Shown piece after piece: positions 6,546-8,638 of a DNA stretch of 8,638 nucleotides; within the stretch, counting starts at the first letter, position 1; every line of letters starts with the position of its first letter. The notes beneath the pieces are model-generated. The model was not told the DNA's origin. It ran no database searches and worked only from the letters and a program-made list of their open reading frames with translations. The stretch spans positions 1 through 8,638 of the forward strand of contig CALCIA010000075.1 of assembly GCA_937907435.1 (NCBI GenBank), given 5' to 3'. The position numbers and the translations under genes were made by a program. Origin of the DNA: an uncultured Actinomycetes bacterium (lineage in GTDB: Bacteria; Actinomycetota; Thermoleophilia; Solirubrobacterales; 70-9).

Positions 6546-8393
6546 TCACTCGACCGTCACGGTCTTGGCCAGGTTGCGCGGCTGGTCGACGTTCAGGCCG
6601 CGGGCGCGGGCGATGTCGTATGCCAGCAACTGCAGCGGCAGCACGGCGAGGATCGGCTGCAGGATCCAGTCGCCCTCGGCCACGTAGATGGTCTGGTCGG
6701 CGACCTCGGCGGGGCGCTCGGAACCTTCGGTCGCGATCGCGATCGTGTCGGCGCCGCGGGCCCGCACCTCCTCGACGTTGGAGAGGATCTTCTCCAGCAC
6801 CGGGCTGTCGGTGGCGACGCAGACGACCGGGGTCGACTCGTCGAGCAGCGCGATCGGCCCGTGCTTCATCTCCCCCGCCGCGTAGGCGTCGGTCGGGATG
6901 TAGGAGATCTCCTTCAGCTTCAGCGCCCCCTCGAGCGCGGTCGGCAGGCCGATGTGGCGGCCGAGGTAGAGGAAGAACTCGCGCTGGGCGTGCTTCTCGG
7001 CGATCGCCCGCACCGGCGCCTCGGCGGCGGCCAGGGTGGCTTCGATCTTGCCCGGCAGCGCCTTCAGCTCCGCGACCAGCTCGGTGACCCGGGCCGGCGT
7101 CAGGGTGCCGCGCAGCTGCGCGATCCGGAGCCCCAGCAGGTACATCGCCGCCACCTGGGCGAGGAAGGTCTTGGTCGCGGCGACGCCGATCTCGAGGCCG
7201 GCGCGGGTGTAGAGGACGGCGTCGGAATCGCGCGTCGCCTGGCTGCCCATGATGTTGGTGACGGCAAGGACGGTGGCCCCCGCCTCGCGGGCGAGGCGCA
7301 TCGCGGCCAGGGTGTCGGCGGTCTCGCCGGACTGGGTGATGCCGATCACGAGGTCGCCCGGCCCGACCACCGGGTTGCGGTAGCGGTACTCGGAGGCGAT
7401 GTCCATTTCGACCGGCACCCGCGCCCACTCCTCGATCGCATAACGGCCGACCAGCCCGGCGTGGTAGCTCGTCCCGCAGGCGACGATCACGATCCGCCCG
7501 ACGTCGCGCAGGAACTCGTCGGCGAGCTCGACGTCGGCGAGGTCCACCCCGTCGGTGCCGGGCAGGCGGTCGGTGATCGTCTCGGCGACCGCGTCGGCCT
7601 GTTCGTGGATCTCCTTCAGCATGTAGGTCTCGTAGCCCTGCTTCTCGGCGGCTTCGGCGTCCCAGGTGACCTCTTCGGGGGCGCGCTCGACCGGGTTGCC
7701 GGCGGTGTCGGTGATCCGCACCGCGCCCGCTTCGATTTCGACCAGCTCGCCGTTTTCGATCGGCACCGCGACGCGGGTGTCGGCGAGGAAGGCGGGGATC
7801 GCCGAGGCGAGGAAGGTCTCTCCCTCGCCGACGCCGGCGACCAGCGGGCACTCCTTGCGGGCGCCGAGCAGGCGGTCGGGCTCGTCGACGTGCATGGCGA
7901 CGAAGGCGTAGTGGCCGCGCAGTTCGGCATAGGCATCTCGGACCGCGGCGGCGAGGTCGCCGTCGTAGTGGCGGGCGATCAGGTGGGCGACCACCTCGGC
8001 GTCGGTCTCGGAGGTGAAGACCTGGCCTTCGGCGATCAGGCGCTTGCGCAGCTCGGCGTGGTTCTCGACGATCCCGTTGAGGACGATGTGGACCTTGCCG
8101 GAGCTGTCGTCGTGCGGGTGGGCGTTCGCCTCGGTGACGCGGCCGTGGGTGGCCCAGCGGGTGTGGGCGATCCCGGTCTCCGCCGGAGCCAGCGAGCCGT
8201 TGCCGTTGGCGGCGACGTCGATCGCGGCGCGCAGGTTGGCAAGGTTGCCGACCGCATGAACCGACTCGACCGCCCCGTCCCCGAGCAGGCTGATGCCCGC
8301 GGAGTCATAGCCACGGTATTCGAGCTTTTCCAACCCCTGGAGGAGGATCTCCTCACAGGGCCGGGCGCCCACGTATCCGACGATGCCGCACAT
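6546..8393 (-). CDS. glmS: Glutamine--fructose-6-phosphate aminotransferase (isomerizing)
   Basis: Makes glucosamine-6-phosphate from fructose-6-phosphate and glutamine, the entry step to UDP-GlcNAc and peptidoglycan. The 615-residue length is standard. The class II glutaminase domain begins MCGIVGYVG, so Cys2 becomes the N-terminal nucleophile. It also carries EYRGYDSAG, HTRWATHG (77-84), the oxyanion-hole NG in LNGIVENHAELR (Asn106-Gly107) and SETDAE (128-133). Two SIS sugar-phosphate domains follow: SIS1 has ACGTSYHAG near 304 and TQSGETADT near 355, and SIS2 has the catalytic region KEISYIPTDAYAAGEMKHGPIALL near 490-510. The protein ends DQPRNLAKTVTVE, the family C-terminus. The start is fixed by Cys2. 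No Shine-Dalgarno motif precedes it; the 12 nt upstream are almost all pyrimidines. It is the first gene of the leftward cluster. I recognise no glmS ribozyme upstream. Confidence 0.98.
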   Translation of the reverse strand: MCGIVGYVGARPCEEILLQGLEKLEYRGYDSAGISLLGDGAVESVHAVGNLANLRAAIDVAANGNGSLAPAETGIAHTRWATHGRVTEANAHPHDDSSGKVHIVLNGIVENHAELRKRLIAEGQVFTSETDAEVVAHLIARHYDGDLAAAVRDAYAELRGHYAFVAMHVDEPDRLLGARKECPLVAGVGEGETFLASAIPAFLADTRVAVPIENGELVEIEAGAVRITDTAGNPVERAPEEVTWDAEAAEKQGYETYMLKEIHEQADAVAETITDRLPGTDGVDLADVELADEFLRDVGRIVIVACGTSYHAGLVGRYAIEEWARVPVEMDIASEYRYRNPVVGPGDLVIGITQSGETADTLAAMRLAREAGATVLAVTNIMGSQATRDSDAVLYTRAGLEIGVAATKTFLAQVAAMYLLGLRIAQLRGTLTPARVTELVAELKALPGKIEATLAAAEAPVRAIAEKHAQREFFLYLGRHIGLPTALEGALKLKEISYIPTDAYAAGEMKHGPIALLDESTPVVCVATDSPVLEKILSNVEEVRARGADTIAIATEGSERPAEVADQTIYVAEGDWILQPILAVLPLQLLAYDIARARGLNVDQPRNLAKTVTVE

Positions 8394-8403
8394 AAAGGGG
8401 GAA

Positions 8404-8419
8404 ACAGGTTAGAGCCTGT
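8404..8419 (-). promoter_or_regulatory. Small inverted repeat directly upstream of glmS
   Basis: ACAGG (8404-8408) pairs with CCTGT (8415-8419) around a 6-nt loop. The repeat ends 10 nt before the glmS start codon and contains the only -10-like hexamer close to the gene. If transcription begins upstream it would be a leader hairpin next to the start codon. If transcription begins within a few bases of the ATG it would instead be a DNA palindrome over the promoter, possibly an operator. With a 5-bp arm, chance occurrence is possible. Confidence 0.3.
8406..8411 (-). promoter_or_regulatory. Possible -10 element for glmS
   Basis: Read leftwards, 8411-8406 is TAACCT, fitting the actinobacterial TAnnnT -10 pattern. 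It ends 12 nt before the glmS ATG, so transcription would start only about 5-6 nt upstream of the start codon. A nearly leaderless mRNA would agree with the absent Shine-Dalgarno sequence. No convincing -35 hexamer is visible 16-18 nt upstream, where the sequence is GC-only, so this is a weak call. Confidence 0.25.
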
Positions 8420-8440
8420 CTCGGCCCGGCCCGCCGAGAC
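8418..8440 (-). promoter_or_regulatory. 8-bp-stem hairpin upstream of glmS
   Basis: GTCTCGGC (8418-8425) and GCCGAGAC (8433-8440) are perfect reverse complements around a 7-nt loop. The repeat shares two bases (8418-8419) with the neighbouring 5-bp hairpin, so the two cannot both form completely. In a transcript starting further upstream it would be a stable leader hairpin about 25 nt before the glmS start. Otherwise it is a possible protein-binding palindrome in the promoter region. Confidence 0.45.
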
Positions 8441-8459
8441 CTTTAACGCCGGGCGGTGC

Positions 8460-8486
8460 GGGGCGGGTGCAGGGAGGGGTGAGGGG
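8460..8486 (+). other. G-quadruplex-forming motif upstream of glmS
   Basis: The plus strand has five runs of three or four G within 27 nt: 8460-8463, 8465-8467, 8472-8474, 8476-8479 and 8483-8486, separated by 1, 4, 1 and 3 bases. This meets the usual G3+N1-7 quadruplex rule. Two more G-runs follow at 8497-8500 and 8504-8509. The G-rich strand is the template for leftward transcription into glmS; the minus strand is correspondingly C-rich. Folding or function is inference. Confidence 0.55.
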
Positions 8487-8527
8487 TTGGTGTGGTGGGG
8501 TTCGGGGGGCTTGCCGGCGGAAGCTCA

Positions 8528-8590
8528 GAAGGGACGGGGACTCGCAAGCCGGCGCCCGGAAGGGACGGGGCCCCGCAAGCTGGCGCCCGG
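8528..8590. repeat. Two-copy tandem repeat, 31/32-bp unit
   Basis: Unit 1 is 8528-8558 and unit 2 is 8559-8590. Both begin GAAGGGACGGGG and end GCAAGC(C/T)GGCGCCCG, with differences in the middle (ACT against CCC) and at one base near the end, and one extra G in unit 2. A third partial start, GAAGGGAC, follows at 8591-8598 and runs straight into the 45-bp end repeat. GCAAGCC in unit 1 (8544-8550) is also complementary to GGCTTGC at 8508-8514. I see no open reading frame with family features here. The structure resembles a non-coding GC-rich intergenic repeat. Confidence 0.7.
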
Positions 8591-8593
8591 GAA

Positions 8594-8638
8594 GGGACCC
8601 GCCCCTCTCGCCACGGCCCGGGCAGGCTGTGGCCGTGG
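8594..8638 (-). repeat. Right copy of the 45-bp inverted repeat, truncated by the window end
   Basis: Exact reverse complement of 7-51. The first hairpin arm (8605-8618) and 12-nt loop (8619-8630) are complete, but only 8 of the 14 bases of the second arm (8631-8638) are present. Six more bases, CGAGAG, would complete the hairpin seen at 1-40. This copy lies about 200 bp upstream of glmS and adjoins the 31/32-bp tandem repeat. Confidence 0.9.

Noticed and set aside
8528..8598. CRISPR-like repeats
   Set aside because: The 31/32-bp units are directly adjacent with no spacers, only two full copies exist, and no cas genes are present.
8394..8638. glmS ribozyme in the leader
   Set aside because: The glmS ribozyme is typical of Firmicutes. 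I see no recognisable conserved core, and the region is occupied by G-tracts and tandem repeats.
1..8638. Window as a transposon or linear plasmid with terminal inverted repeats
   Set aside because: The interior holds only conserved housekeeping genes with no transposase, replication or terminal-protein gene, and the repeats run to the sequence edge, which fits a repeat-broken contig better.
8394..8638. A small protein gene upstream of glmS
   Set aside because: Frames through the repeats give only Gly/Arg/Pro-rich low-complexity peptides with no supported start or ribosome binding site.

Overview
This window is very GC-rich, strongly biased to G/C at third codon positions, and coding-dense. 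It carries seven intact genes, all on the minus strand and read from right to left: glmS, a DUF3352-type lipoprotein gene, a fused NAD(P)HX epimerase/dehydratase gene (nnr), a two-CBS-domain protein gene, alr, an HD-domain tRNA nucleotidyltransferase gene (cca) and infA. Base composition, GTG start use and the style of the lipoprotein suggest a high-GC actinobacterium. Thermoleophilia/Solirubrobacterales is my best guess, from memory of similar DUF3352 lipoproteins. Taxonomy is inference, not proof.

Layout: positions 1-76 are non-coding and hold a perfect 14-bp-stem hairpin (1-40) and a small hairpin (61-74) downstream of infA. The genes run from 77 to 8393 with junctions of 4, 20, 15, 2, -3 (overlap) and 18 nt, so a single leftward transcription unit starting at glmS is likely. 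Positions 8394-8638 are the glmS upstream region. It holds two small hairpins next to the start codon, a possible -10 element, a dense run of G-tracts on the plus strand, a two-copy 31/32-bp tandem repeat, and finally an inverted copy of the left-end hairpin. The two window ends share 45 bp (7-51 and 8594-8638) as exact reverse complements.

Functionally, the cluster combines cell-wall precursor supply (GlmS for glucosamine-6-phosphate, Alr for D-alanine), metabolite repair (NAD(P)HX), a probable adenine-nucleotide-sensing CBS protein, tRNA 3'-end maturation (CCA addition) and translation initiation (IF-1). It reads as a housekeeping growth operon rather than an accessory island. I found no new defence, mobile or biosynthetic system. 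The points worth a second look are the repeat and secondary structure at both ends, the odd glutamate codon use of the lipoprotein gene, and the shortage of visible Shine-Dalgarno sequences.
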